Assembly (NCBI GenBank): GCA_027619545.1
Contig: JAQCFT010000006.1
Coordinates: forward strand, 1-39,908
Source of the DNA: Verrucomicrobiota bacterium
GTDB taxonomy: Bacteria > Verrucomicrobiota > Verrucomicrobiia > Limisphaerales > AAA164-E04
Direction: 5' to 3'
Length of the DNA stretch: 39,908 nt
Both the position numbers and the translations under genes were made by a program. Of the stretch, positions 7,626 through 15,589 are shown piece by piece. The notes under the pieces were generated by a model. It ran no database searches. It was given only the letters and a program-made list of their open reading frames with translations, and was not told the DNA's origin. The number at the start of each line of letters is the position of its first letter. Position 1 is the first letter of the stretch.

Positions 7626-10600
7626 GCACTCGAGATAACCGAACCGCCCGTGCTTTCACAGCCTAAAAACAAATAACGATGCAAAAGATGAACGAACCCG
7701 GTCTTATCAAAGTCCGATGATTTCAATTGGAAAGCTTGCGCACAGCAACGCGTGAAGCCGCGATCATTGCCGGCATCCAGAGGACCTTGGCGGAATCGAA
7801 TGGCGGACCGGCTGCTTCGAGCATCAAATAAATAGCTGCCGCCACGCAGAATACGTTCCATCCCACTGACCGGACCCTCTGGATCCGTCACATTGCCACC
7901 TGGATACTGATCGGCATACCAATCAGCACACCATTCCCAGACATTGCCGCTCATATCGTGAAGGCCCGAGGCATTAGGAAGTTTCTGGGCGACCCGTTGG
8001 GTGGTGCCTGCGCTGTTAAGGCTGTACCAGGCATAGTTGGGCAATGTCTCATATGAGAGATCCTCACCGTAATAGAAGGGAGTGCCCGGTTCCCGGGATG
8101 GCAAGGCGCGACAGGCGTATTCCCACTGCGCCTCGGTCGGCAACGCGCACTCATATCCATCAAGAAGCAACCCCTGCTCCCGGGCCTTGGCCGTCAGCCA
8201 TTCGCAGTATGAGACAGCTGCCTGCCAATTGATCCGCACCATCGGCTGACGCCCGTCTGATCCCAAGGCATTCCCCCTGAGACTAAACTGCGCATCGTTA
8301 TTGATCGGGCAATCCGCCGCCGAAAAGTTCACACCCAGCTTGTCGCCACCCGCCATCAGGTACTGGCGAAACTGGTCGATGGTGACTTCAGTTTGCCCTA
8401 ACCAGAAAGCATCGCTGATCGTTACCGTGGTCAAAGGCGCCTCATTGGTGGACCGATCCAATTCAATGCTAGGGCTGCCCATGACAAAGGTTCCTTCGGG
8501 AATGGGCAATAAGGTCATGCTCAAGTCGGATAGAAAAATGGGGTTGCCAGGCTGAACAGGTTCCGGATCGGTGTTTGGATCAACGGTAAACTTGACTACA
8601 TTAAATCGCCAAACGGCTCCCTCGCGGGAAGCATCGTTATTGTGTGCGACAATTTTCCAATACCAGGCGCCCTCGGACAATTGAACATTCACATTCCATT
8701 GCGATTTGGTCACCCCGGACGCCACCAAGGTGGTCGGATCGGGGTTGTCCTTGTCCAGGAAGACATCATAGCCCGTGCTTGGAGCGGAATCCGTCCATTC
8801 AAATTGTTCAGGCACATCGGTGGTAAAGAAAGCGTTGTTATTTCCCGGTGATACATTCGCGAATGCGCCGGGGTTTTTTGTCCGGATGTTCAGGCCGTTT
8901 TCGGTCCAGTCCGTACTACCGGTGGCATACCAATCATCCAGAAGTGTTTCGACCATCATCGCATCACTATATGCCCCCACCGATGCGAAGGTTTGATTCC
9001 ATTCTAGGGTCAAAGTTTCTCCCGCAGGAATGGTGGCTGTGGCCGCTTGAAACGCGGGGACTTCCGGGCCATTCAGCGGATTCCTTGCATAGACATAGGA
9101 GATCCTCACCTCCCTGGCTTGGTCGGAAGGGTTCTTGACCTGGGAGCGAACGATGAAAGGATCCTGCTGTTCAAGTTCCACTGCAGGCAACCCATCTGCA
9201 GGATCAATCAATGAATAACCCAAAACATAAGGCTGATTCCTGCGAACCGACCAATCGTTGTTGCCCGAATTCAATGATACCGTGATCTCCGCCCAAAGTT
9301 CGGAAACCTCCCAACGATTTCCGGGACGATGGAACACCCTCACATCATGGTCTCCAGGGAACAAATTAGGCACTTCCACCGAAGAACTTTGTGCCTGATA
9401 CGTCTGCCCCGAAACCAGCCAAGTTGAATTGTTCACGTTGCTGAGGGAGCCGTCATCCAGCCGCAACCGACCGATAAAATGAGCATCCGGCAATTCGAAT
9501 ATCGGTTGCCTGCTGACGAGTGCACGGTAAAACTGCAAAGGAAATGCCTGTCTGTCGCCTGCCAGCACATTGGTCAATCTGAAAGAGGAATTCTGTACGG
9601 TGAACGGTCCCTTGATTGCAGGATCTGCAAAGGTCAACTCATTATCCTGTTGCACATATAAGGTCGTCCCGGCCACCAGGTTTTGAACCAGAAGATCGTC
9701 CCCAAACACCACCTGGCGAGGCTCGGGCAAAGCGGCTTCTGCCGGCTCGCCAATCCGCCACAGGATCACCCTGCCCGATGTATCCGCGCTAAGCAGCCGA
9801 CTTCCATCCAGACTAATGATGGGAGACTGATGCCCTTCAGCCACACGCACATCCGTTGCGTTTTCCCGGGTGCGGATGGTGACATTCCGGTCAGCGCCGG
9901 CGGTGGCATACCAATCAGTTCCAGGAATCCATTCCAGATCCCATGCCCCTTTCAAGCGGGAGTCAATCTGGTACACAGGCGAGGGACTGCTAATGTTGTG
10001 CAGAAAGACCTCTCCGAAATCATTGATGACAGCAAAATGGGTGTCATCCGGCGCAAAATCCAATCCCTCGACGCTTCTGGTTTGGGCAAATCCCCCCAAT
10101 AGTGCCCCATTGGTGGCATTCCATAAAAAAGTGATGTTGCCGTTTCCGGTCAATAATTTGTCCCGCCCATGAGAAAACCGGACATCAGATGGCGGTGTGA
10201 CCCCGCCTGTGAAACTGATTTCCTCAAGGCTGTTCTCCATATTCCAGATAACCACCTTATGATCTGCGCTCACACTGGCCAACCTGAGACCGTCATCGGA
10301 GAAATCCAGACTATTGATGACATCCTTTTGCTCGGTGAACTTGCCGAGCGAAAAGTCCGCAACCCCGGACCATAACCAAACATCATGATCATCGCCGGCA
10401 ACGGCCATCCATGCGCCGTCCGGGGTAAAAACACCAAACGTATAGGTGACGCCGGCTTCGCCGAAGGTTCGGATGCGTTCGCCGGTTGCCGCATCCCAAT
10501 GAATGACAAATCCATCACCAAACGTGATAAACGACCTGCCATCAGGCGCCAGCGCAGCCCCTTGAATATTTCCAGTATCCCACTGTTGAAGGATTACGGG

Positions 10601-10726
10601 AGTAGGGATTTCGTCGGCGGTTTCTTGCGAAAGGCATTTCAAGGAAGCCATGTTGAAGGTGAGCAGAAATAGCGCGGAGTACCAAAGAGCAATCTTCGGA
10701 ACCAATGAATTCCAGTTCTTGTGCAT
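7607..10726 (-). CDS. Large secreted WD40-propeller / SUMF1 (FGE-sulfatase fold) protein, 3' end probably frameshifted
   Basis: Using the ATG at 10726, which opens a signal peptide ([15 protein letters not shown]), the open frame encodes 1039 residues. Order: WD40-like propeller (about 35-335), a linker, two Ig/fibronectin-like segments (about 500-740, including [12 protein letters not shown]), then a SUMF1/FGE-sulfatase fold (about 760-990) with [37 protein letters not shown] and RILRGGSY. The two active-site Cys of true formylglycine-generating enzyme, which follow RGGSY, are absent, so a binding role is likelier than catalysis. After GNDRGF the open frame continues with 48 unlike residues, while the +1 frame reads RVAVRKLSN and stops at 7725-7723. 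An extra base near 7753 is the simplest explanation. An upstream start (10837) is possible but less likely. Confidence 0.8.
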   Translation of the reverse strand: MHKNWNSLVPKIALWYSALFLLTFNMASLKCLSQETADEIPTPVILQQWDTGNIQGAALAPDGRSFITFGDGFVIHWDAATGERIRTFGEAGVTYTFGVFTPDGAWMAVAGDDHDVWLWSGVADFSLGKFTEQKDVINSLDFSDDGLRLASVSADHKVVIWNMENSLEEISFTGGVTPPSDVRFSHGRDKLLTGNGNITFLWNATNGALLGGFAQTRSVEGLDFAPDDTHFAVINDFGEVFLHNISSPSPVYQIDSRLKGAWDLEWIPGTDWYATAGADRNVTIRTRENATDVRVAEGHQSPIISLDGSRLLSADTSGRVILWRIGEPAEAALPEPRQVVFGDDLLVQNLVAGTTLYVQQDNELTFADPAIKGPFTVQNSSFRLTNVLAGDRQAFPLQFYRALVSRQPIFELPDAHFIGRLRLDDGSLSNVNNSTWLVSGQTYQAQSSSVEVPNLFPGDHDVRVFHRPGNRWEVSELWAEITVSLNSGNNDWSVRRNQPYVLGYSLIDPADGLPAVELEQQDPFIVRSQVKNPSDQAREVRISYVYARNPLNGPEVPAFQAATATIPAGETLTLEWNQTFASVGAYSDAMMVETLLDDWYATGSTDWTENGLNIRTKNPGAFANVSPGNNNAFFTTDVPEQFEWTDSAPSTGYDVFLDKDNPDPTTLVASGVTKSQWNVNVQLSEGAWYWKIVAHNNDASREGAVWRFNVVKFTVDPNTDPEPVQPGNPIFLSDLSMTLLPIPEGTFVMGSPSIELDRSTNEAPLTTVTISDAFWLGQTEVTIDQFRQYLMAGGDKLGVNFSAADCPINNDAQFSLRGNALGSDGRQPMVRINWQAAVSYCEWLTAKAREQGLLLDGYECALPTEAQWEYACRALPSREPGTPFYYGEDLSYETLPNYAWYSLNSAGTTQRVAQKLPNASGLHDMSGNVWEWCADWYADQYPGGNVTDPEGPVSGMERILRGGSYLFDARSSRSAIRFRQGPLDAGNDRGFTRCCAQAFQLKSSDFDKTGFVHLLHRYLFLGCESTGGSVISSACWQDA

Positions 10727-10930
10727 GTCAGTTGGATAGGTTGATGCAGACTTGCTTGTTCCGGATACCTCCTGTTTTTTCCGGTAGAATCCTGCGATCC
10801 TTGCTACTGAATTAGTGCCAAATCCTGCTTCGGTCAAGCAACTGTTGGGTCTTTAGTTGGAGGTAAAGTCATCCCTGAACCTGAAATCCAAAGCCCGTTT
10901 CGCTCCCATACATACCTGACCCTGAGTGCA

Positions 10931-10966
10931 TAAAACAAAAAAGCCCATGCACGCGGCATGGGCTTT
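10931..10966 (-). terminator. Rho-independent terminator of the cytochrome c gene
   Basis: A perfect 11-bp stem (10940-10950 with 10956-10966, GC-rich core GCCCATGC) closes a 5-base loop. On the minus strand it runs into TTTTTTGTTTT. It begins 18 bases beyond the stop of the minus-strand cytochrome gene. Confidence 0.9.
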
Positions 10967-10983
10967 AAGGAGAAAGGAAAAAA

Positions 10984-11412
10984 TCAGTGCTTGGGTTTGT
11001 GCTCGGAATGGCATGCTTTGCAGGAAGCGCCAAGCTTCTTGAAACCGGCCAATGCTCCTTCAATATCCTTCTTTTCGATGGCAGCCGCAGCCGCGGCGCT
11101 GCCTTCGCGCAGATCTTTGGTGCAAGCGTCAGCCCAAATGCTGTCAGGGCAACGACCATCTTCCATCATGGTGTAGCTGGATTCGTTCAAAAGAGCGGCA
11201 CTCAATGCGAGCTTCTTCCAATCTTCATCGGAAGAAGGCTTGGAATCCACCAAACCCTTTTTGAGTTCACCCATATGAGGTTTGACGATGGCCTCCATCA
11301 ACTGTTCGGTAGTTAACGGACGGGTTTTCCCCTTCTTCACCTGAGCCAACCCCGTGTTCAATGCGCCAATTGCGAGTCCGGCCACAAGAATGGCAGGCAG
11401 AATACGTTTCAT
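10984..11412 (-). CDS. Small exported c-type cytochrome (one haem)
   Basis: Periplasmic electron carrier, probably in the cytochrome c'/c556-like group with haem near the C-terminus. The ATG at 11412 gives 142 residues and a good signal peptide (MKRILPAILVAGLAIG, cleavage after GLAQ or just before). A mature all-helical domain ends with the haem motif CKACH (residues 131-135) in the context GASCKACHSEHK. Two further Cys (CPDSIWADAC) could form a disulfide. In-frame starts exist up to 11487 but would bury the signal peptide. It stands alone between a strong terminator and the divergent nrdR. Confidence 0.82.
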   Translation of the reverse strand: MKRILPAILVAGLAIGALNTGLAQVKKGKTRPLTTEQLMEAIVKPHMGELKKGLVDSKPSSDEDWKKLALSAALLNESSYTMMEDGRCPDSIWADACTKDLREGSAAAAAAIEKKDIEGALAGFKKLGASCKACHSEHKPKH

Positions 11413-11617
11413 GGAAATCATCATGTTATGTAAGATATTTCGAATTATTAGCCGAAAGGATCTTATTTTCCAGTCACCAGAAATCAAACTTTCTTTTTTC
11501 TAAAAAAACTGCTGCACCCATTCTTCAAAACAACCCTTTCTCATTCGTTCATTCCCGGCAATGGAACTCCAAAGCGGATGTTTACTTCAGGGCTGGAACA
11601 CTTGACTCCACAACATT

Positions 11618-11626
11618 TGGTATGAT
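11618..11626 (+). promoter_or_regulatory. Candidate extended -10 promoter of nrdR
   Basis: TGG directly followed by TATGAT, 34 bases before the nrdR ATG, is an extended -10 pattern. TTGACT at 11602 is too close (13 bases) to be a normal -35. No classical NrdR-box pair was seen in the divergent region. Confidence 0.3.
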
Positions 11627-11660
11627 AGTTTTTTTGGTATACATTTACATGTGGTGACGA

Positions 11661-12116
11661 ATGAAATGCCCTAAATGCAGTTGCATCGATGACAAGGTGG
11701 TCGATTCCCGTTCTTCCAAAGAGGGAGCGGTCATCCGTCGCCGCCGTGAATGCCTGGAATGTGGGCATCGATTTACCACTTATGAAGAGATCGAACGGGA
11801 AATGTTGATGGTTATCAAACGCGATGGCCGCCGGGAACTCTTTTGTAAGGAAAAACTTGGAGCAGGATTACACCGTGCCTGCGAAAAGCGTCCTGTCAGC
11901 CAGCAAGTCGTGCATGAATTGATTGACCGCATCTACAACAGCGTGTTGGACGAATATGAACGAGAAGTCCCCAGCATGATCATCGGAGAACGGGTCATGA
12001 ACGGACTTCGGGTGGTTGACGAAGTTGCGTATGTGCGGTTCGCGAGCGTTTACCGTCGTTTCACGGATGCGACCGAATTTGTTCAGGAAGTCAGAAAACT
12101 GGAAACAACCATATGA
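11661..12116 (+). CDS. nrdR: Transcriptional repressor NrdR
   Basis: Nucleotide-sensing repressor of ribonucleotide reductase genes. The 151 residues have the usual length and plan: an N-terminal zinc ribbon with Cys3, Cys6, Cys31 and Cys34 (MKCPKC, ECLECGHRFTTYE), then an ATP-cone domain (about 49-139) with VIKRDGRRELF and SVYRRFTD. No nrdA/nrdB/nrdJ is in the window, so the regulon is elsewhere. Its TGA overlaps the ATG of the next gene (ATGA, 12113-12116). Confidence 0.97.
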   Translation: MKCPKCSCIDDKVVDSRSSKEGAVIRRRRECLECGHRFTTYEEIEREMLMVIKRDGRRELFCKEKLGAGLHRACEKRPVSQQVVHELIDRIYNSVLDEYEREVPSMIIGERVMNGLRVVDEVAYVRFASVYRRFTDATEFVQEVRKLETTI

Positions 12117-12673
12117 TTCAGCTTAACCCAGATTGTGTGATGGTGGAACTAGAGAACGGCAAGGCGTTGCCCTGTTCCGTCGAGCTTCTGACCGTTGAAA
12201 TGCTTGGTGAGAAAGCTTCCTGGATGGACCCCGAAATCCTGCAGAACATCTGCGAAGCGGTCATGCTTTACCTGAGAGACGAATTAGGGAAGGGAAGTGT
12301 CCCGTTCCATGAATTTGCCCAGGTCTTGGAAGATGTGTTGCGAGGGTTTGGATTTGAGGTCTGTGTTCCTAAAAAATCCCATCCCTCCCTGCCTGTCAGA
12401 AAAACAGATCTTGCCGACTGGTTGGGAAGGCAGGAACTGGGATTTGATCTCATGCTTTTCCAACGATTGCGTGAAGAACTCACCGAACGGTTATTGGAAG
12501 AACCAGCTGGAGTTCTTTGGATTCATGGCACGCACAACTGCGTGAAGGCACACCTGGGTGCCCGACGTTGGAGCCGCAAATGCCAACAATTGAACGACCA
12601 ATTGGTGGCCTTTATTCGGGAATGCTTCGACCGTGAAGCCAATGCAGGATCCTCGCTCATCGTCCACGCTTGA
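12113..12673 (+). CDS. Unknown protein translationally coupled to NrdR
   Basis: I do not recognise a named family. The 186-residue soluble protein has no signal peptide or membrane span. The first ~85 residues show a helical pattern (DPEILQNICEAVMLYLRDEL, then HEFAQVLEDVLRGFGFEV) that resembles the helical part of an ATP-cone, but the glycine-rich strand is degenerate. The rest (about 90-186) is charged and ends with a basic helix (GARRWSRKCQQLNDQLVAF) and an Ile-Val-His-Ala tail. The ATGA overlap with nrdR implies coupled translation. The next gene starts 10 bases later, its GAGGA ribosome site overlapping this stop codon. Confidence 0.8.
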   Translation: MIQLNPDCVMVELENGKALPCSVELLTVEMLGEKASWMDPEILQNICEAVMLYLRDELGKGSVPFHEFAQVLEDVLRGFGFEVCVPKKSHPSLPVRKTDLADWLGRQELGFDLMLFQRLREELTERLLEEPAGVLWIHGTHNCVKAHLGARRWSRKCQQLNDQLVAFIRECFDREANAGSSLIVHA

Positions 12674-12683
12674 GGAACACATC

Positions 12684-13025
12684 ATGAGCACCACGCTGTT
12701 TGAAAAAATCATTGCCCGTGAAATACCCGCAGACATTGTCTTCGAAGATGATTCGGTGCTGGCCTTTCGCGACATCAACCCACAGGCCCCCACTCATGTC
12801 CTGATCATTCCGAAAAAAGTCATCCCGAGAGTTGGCGAAGCTCAGGAGGAAGATCAGTTGCTTCTGGGTTACCTCCTCCTGAAGGCGGGAGAGGTCGCCC
12901 GAAAACTCAACCTTGAAAACGGATTTCGACTGGTAATCAACAATGGCAGAGATGGTGGAGAAACCGTGCCCCACCTCCATTGCCATCTTCTGGGGGGACG
13001 CTCTCTGGAATGGCCCCCGGGTTGA
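12684..13025 (+). CDS. HIT-family (Hint-type) nucleotide hydrolase
   Basis: Small purine-nucleoside phosphoramidase or nucleotide hydrolase of the histidine-triad family. The ATG at 12684 has a good GAGGA site seven bases upstream and gives 113 residues, the usual Hint length. FEKIIAREIPADIVFEDD and LAFRDINPQAPTHVLIIPKK are typical of the N-terminal part, and the triad motif HLHCHLLGG lies near the C-terminus. The stop is one base from the pgsA ATG. Confidence 0.95.
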   Translation: MSTTLFEKIIAREIPADIVFEDDSVLAFRDINPQAPTHVLIIPKKVIPRVGEAQEEDQLLLGYLLLKAGEVARKLNLENGFRLVINNGRDGGETVPHLHCHLLGGRSLEWPPG

Positions 13026-13026
13026 A

Positions 13027-13617
13027 ATGACCGTTGCGAACCAAATTACCATCCTTCGCATCCTGATCGTCCCTGTCTTTATTGTGGCCGTGCTGTACTA
13101 TGTCCATGGCGGCAATGAATGGATGCGTTATGCGGCTCTCGGACTATTCGGCCTGGCATCTCTGAGCGACGCCATCGATGGCTTCATTGCCAGAAAATAC
13201 AATCAGATCAGTGAACTGGGAACCGTTCTGGATCCCCTGGCAGACAAATTGCTGCTTATTTCGGGCTACATTGTGTTGAGCCTGGATAACGATCCTTACC
13301 TCCCGAGCATTCCAATTTGGTTGACCGCCCTGATTTTCAGCCGGGACGTGTTGTTGGTGCTGGGACTGATCCTCCTTCACTACACATTCGGAAAAATCCA
13401 GGTTCAACCCCGACTGATTGGCAAACTGGCAACCGCGCTCCAAATGCTCATCATTCTGCTCGTCCTGGCAAAATTGCCGCCACACATGATCATTTATCTG
13501 TTCTATGGAGCAGGATTTTGCACGGGTGTGTCGGGAATCCTCTATGTCTGGGATGGCATCCGCCAACTCGGCACCCATCCTTCCAGCTCTCCCATCCAAC
13601 CAAAGGATAAGGAGTAG
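13027..13617 (+). CDS. pgsA: CDP-diacylglycerol--glycerol-3-phosphate 3-phosphatidyltransferase (PgsA)
   Basis: Inner-membrane enzyme that makes phosphatidylglycerophosphate, the first committed step to PG and cardiolipin. The start at 13027 directly follows the HIT stop; 196 residues. The CDP-alcohol phosphotransferase motif is complete: DGFIARKYNQISELGTVLDP continues to LAD, giving DG-x2-AR-x8-G-x3-D-x3-D. Several hydrophobic spans surround it, and NQITILRILIVPVFI opens the protein as in other PgsA. The stop codon touches the stop of the convergent mutM with no base between. Confidence 0.93.
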   Translation: MTVANQITILRILIVPVFIVAVLYYVHGGNEWMRYAALGLFGLASLSDAIDGFIARKYNQISELGTVLDPLADKLLLISGYIVLSLDNDPYLPSIPIWLTALIFSRDVLLVLGLILLHYTFGKIQVQPRLIGKLATALQMLIILLVLAKLPPHMIIYLFYGAGFCTGVSGILYVWDGIRQLGTHPSSSPIQPKDKE

Positions 13618-14475
13618 TCAAAGAGTTTGACAGGTGGGGCAGTAGTAAGTTCCCCGTTGGGAGATCATCATGCGCAGAATCGGTGTGTCGCATGCCGGGC
13701 ATGGTTGGCCTTCGCGACCATAAACCCTGAAACGTTCCTTCACCTCACGATCGGCCTGCCCTGAACGGCCGAAATAAAAAAAACCATCTCCACGCCCGGT
13801 GCCCTCAAAATCAAGATCTGAAGAGGTTCCAAGCCGAACCGCTTCCGTCAACGTCTTGCGAATGGCCTGACACAGAACGACCAAACCGGGTTTGGGTATG
13901 GTCCCGGCCGGCCGCATTGGATGCAAACGAGAAAGAAAAAGGACTTCGTTGACATAGATATTGCCCAAACCAGCCACCCGTTCCTGATGCATCAACAGGT
14001 CCTTTATTTTAACCGATCGATCACGGCAAATCTGCTGCAGATACTCGGGGTGAAAGGTGTCTGGGTCCAATGGTTCCGGCCCCATGCGTTCAAGGGACGA
14101 AACATCAAAAGTCCAGCGACCAAACCCTCGCACATCCACATAGCACAACACCCTGTCATCGCCTTCGAGCGCCACCGCCAGATGAGGGATGTCCTGAAAG
14201 GCATCCGACCTATCCCTGAAAAACAGACGTCCACTCATGCCCAGATGGATGATCAATGGTTTGAATGGTGAACCACCGTTCAGGTGCACCATGAGAAATT
14301 TCCCACGCCGATCGATATGGTGAATGGTTTGGCCCCCAAGCAGGCGTTTGAAAGCCGTGACGGATTCGGGTCGAACGATACGCGGCTTGTTGACGAGGAT
14401 TTTTTGAACACGGAATCCCCTGGCGACACCGTCCAGGTGCTGACGCAAGGTTTCAACTTCAGGTAATTCCGGCAT
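13618..14475 (-). CDS. mutM: Formamidopyrimidine-DNA glycosylase (Fpg/MutM)
   Basis: Base-excision repair enzyme that removes 8-oxoguanine and formamidopyrimidines and cuts the abasic site. The ATG at 14475 is chosen because it places the catalytic Pro directly after Met (MPELPEVETL); 285 residues. Also visible: RRGKFLMVHL (catalytic Lys), LGMSGRL, the helix-two-turn-helix region VAGLGNIYVNEVLF, and the C-terminal zinc finger CPACDTPI...YYCPTCQ. It is the last gene of the dehydrogenase-rnhB-yraN-mutM operon and starts 5 bases after the yraN stop. Confidence 0.96.
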   Translation of the reverse strand: MPELPEVETLRQHLDGVARGFRVQKILVNKPRIVRPESVTAFKRLLGGQTIHHIDRRGKFLMVHLNGGSPFKPLIIHLGMSGRLFFRDRSDAFQDIPHLAVALEGDDRVLCYVDVRGFGRWTFDVSSLERMGPEPLDPDTFHPEYLQQICRDRSVKIKDLLMHQERVAGLGNIYVNEVLFLSRLHPMRPAGTIPKPGLVVLCQAIRKTLTEAVRLGTSSDLDFEGTGRGDGFFYFGRSGQADREVKERFRVYGREGQPCPACDTPILRMMISQRGTYYCPTCQTL

Positions 14476-14480
14476 GACTC

Positions 14481-14918
14481 TCAACCTTGATAACGCAACG
14501 GTTCCGTCATCGGAAACGCATTGGGAAGATGCCGTACTTCGTCCACATGCTCCTCATCATCCAACAACACTTCCACGATGTCGAACTGTATCTTGCATCG
14601 GGGAAAGTGCAGTTTTTTCAAATAATCCAGAGCCGTTTTGCAGATGTTCTTTCGTTTGTCAGCATCCACCGCGGCAGCCGGTCTTGACCAGGATTCACCC
14701 GTTCGCGTTTTAACTTCCACAAACACCATGCAGTCCCGATCACGAAAGATCAGATCGATCTCACCGCGTTTGGAAGCGAAATTCCGCGCAAGCAATTTGT
14801 AGCCCCGACGGCGTAGAAATCGTTCGGCGGCTTGTTCTCCCAACGAACCTTTCCGAAGATGATCCGGAGTGTCATCCGGTCGAAAAAGTCCCTGCAGAAA
14901 CTGAATCAGTCGTCCCAT
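14481..14918 (-). CDS. yraN: UPF0102 / YraN-family endonuclease-like protein
   Basis: Restriction-endonuclease-fold protein of the UPF0102 family. The 145 residues have GSLGEQAAERFLRRRGY, the metal-binding GEIDLIFRD and VFVEVKTR (the D...ExK pattern), and the family's later Asp/Lys region. Its start overlaps rnhB by 13 bases. Next to rnhB, as here, the family is commonly found and thought to act on nucleic acids. The substrate is not known from sequence. Confidence 0.92.
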   Translation of the reverse strand: MGRLIQFLQGLFRPDDTPDHLRKGSLGEQAAERFLRRRGYKLLARNFASKRGEIDLIFRDRDCMVFVEVKTRTGESWSRPAAAVDADKRKNICKTALDYLKKLHFPRCKIQFDIVEVLLDDEEHVDEVRHLPNAFPMTEPLRYQG

Positions 14919-15589
14919 TGAAACAAGGTTTGTTGCTGTATTTTGCCAAGGAAACTGCGACGATGCAACACGCAGGGACCGTGTTCCACGATGGCAGCAC
15001 GATGCTGCGGAGTGCCATAACCTTTATGCTGTGAAAAACCGTATTCAGGGAATTGGGCATCCCATTCCAACATCAATCGATCCCGATGTACTTTCGCCAG
15101 AATGCTGGCCGCCGCGATGGAAAAACTCTTGGCATCACCCTTCACAATAGGAGTATGTGGAATGGGCAAACCCCGAACCGCCAGTCCGTCCACCAAGGCA
15201 TGGTCGGCCCGAAATCCTTTCATCCCCTCAATCGCCAGAGCCATGGCTCGGTGCGTGGCTTTCAAGATGTTGATGGCATCGATTTCCTCCGCCTCGACTT
15301 GTGCCAAACCAAAATGAATGTCCGGATGCTGACAAATCACATCAAACAGCAAGGCACGCTTTGCGGGTGAAAGCTTTTTGGAATCATTGATACCGCTCAG
15401 GGTCTCGGGTAATCTGGATCCATACCATGAAGGAGGCAAAGCAACCGCAGCAGCCACCACCGGTCCGGCCAAAGGCCCCCTTCCCGCTTCATCAATGCCA
15501 ACCAGAGCTCTCGCACCTTCGTCATGCAGTTTGTTTTCCCAATCAAACCGCCCGACCATCGCTTCAGTGATAGGTGAACCACTTGTCAT
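14906..15589 (-). CDS. rnhB: Ribonuclease HII
   Basis: Cuts RNA in RNA-DNA hybrids, including single misincorporated ribonucleotides. The 227 residues contain the active-site motif GIDEAGRGPLAGPVVAAAV (Asp33, Glu34), HALVDGL with the third Asp, and ASILAKVHRDRLM with the fourth. GYGTPQHRAAI near the C-terminus is typical. The ATG at 15589 overlaps the stop of the upstream dehydrogenase gene as ATGA, supporting this start and coupled translation. Confidence 0.96.
   Translation of the reverse strand: MTSGSPITEAMVGRFDWENKLHDEGARALVGIDEAGRGPLAGPVVAAAVALPPSWYGSRLPETLSGINDSKKLSPAKRALLFDVICQHPDIHFGLAQVEAEEIDAINILKATHRAMALAIEGMKGFRADHALVDGLAVRGLPIPHTPIVKGDAKSFSIAAASILAKVHRDRLMLEWDAQFPEYGFSQHKGYGTPQHRAAIVEHGPCVLHRRSFLGKIQQQTLFQWDD

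Noticed and set aside
11602-11626. TTGACT/TATGAT as a normal promoter for nrdR
   Set aside because: The spacer is only 13 bases; an extended -10 reading was kept instead.
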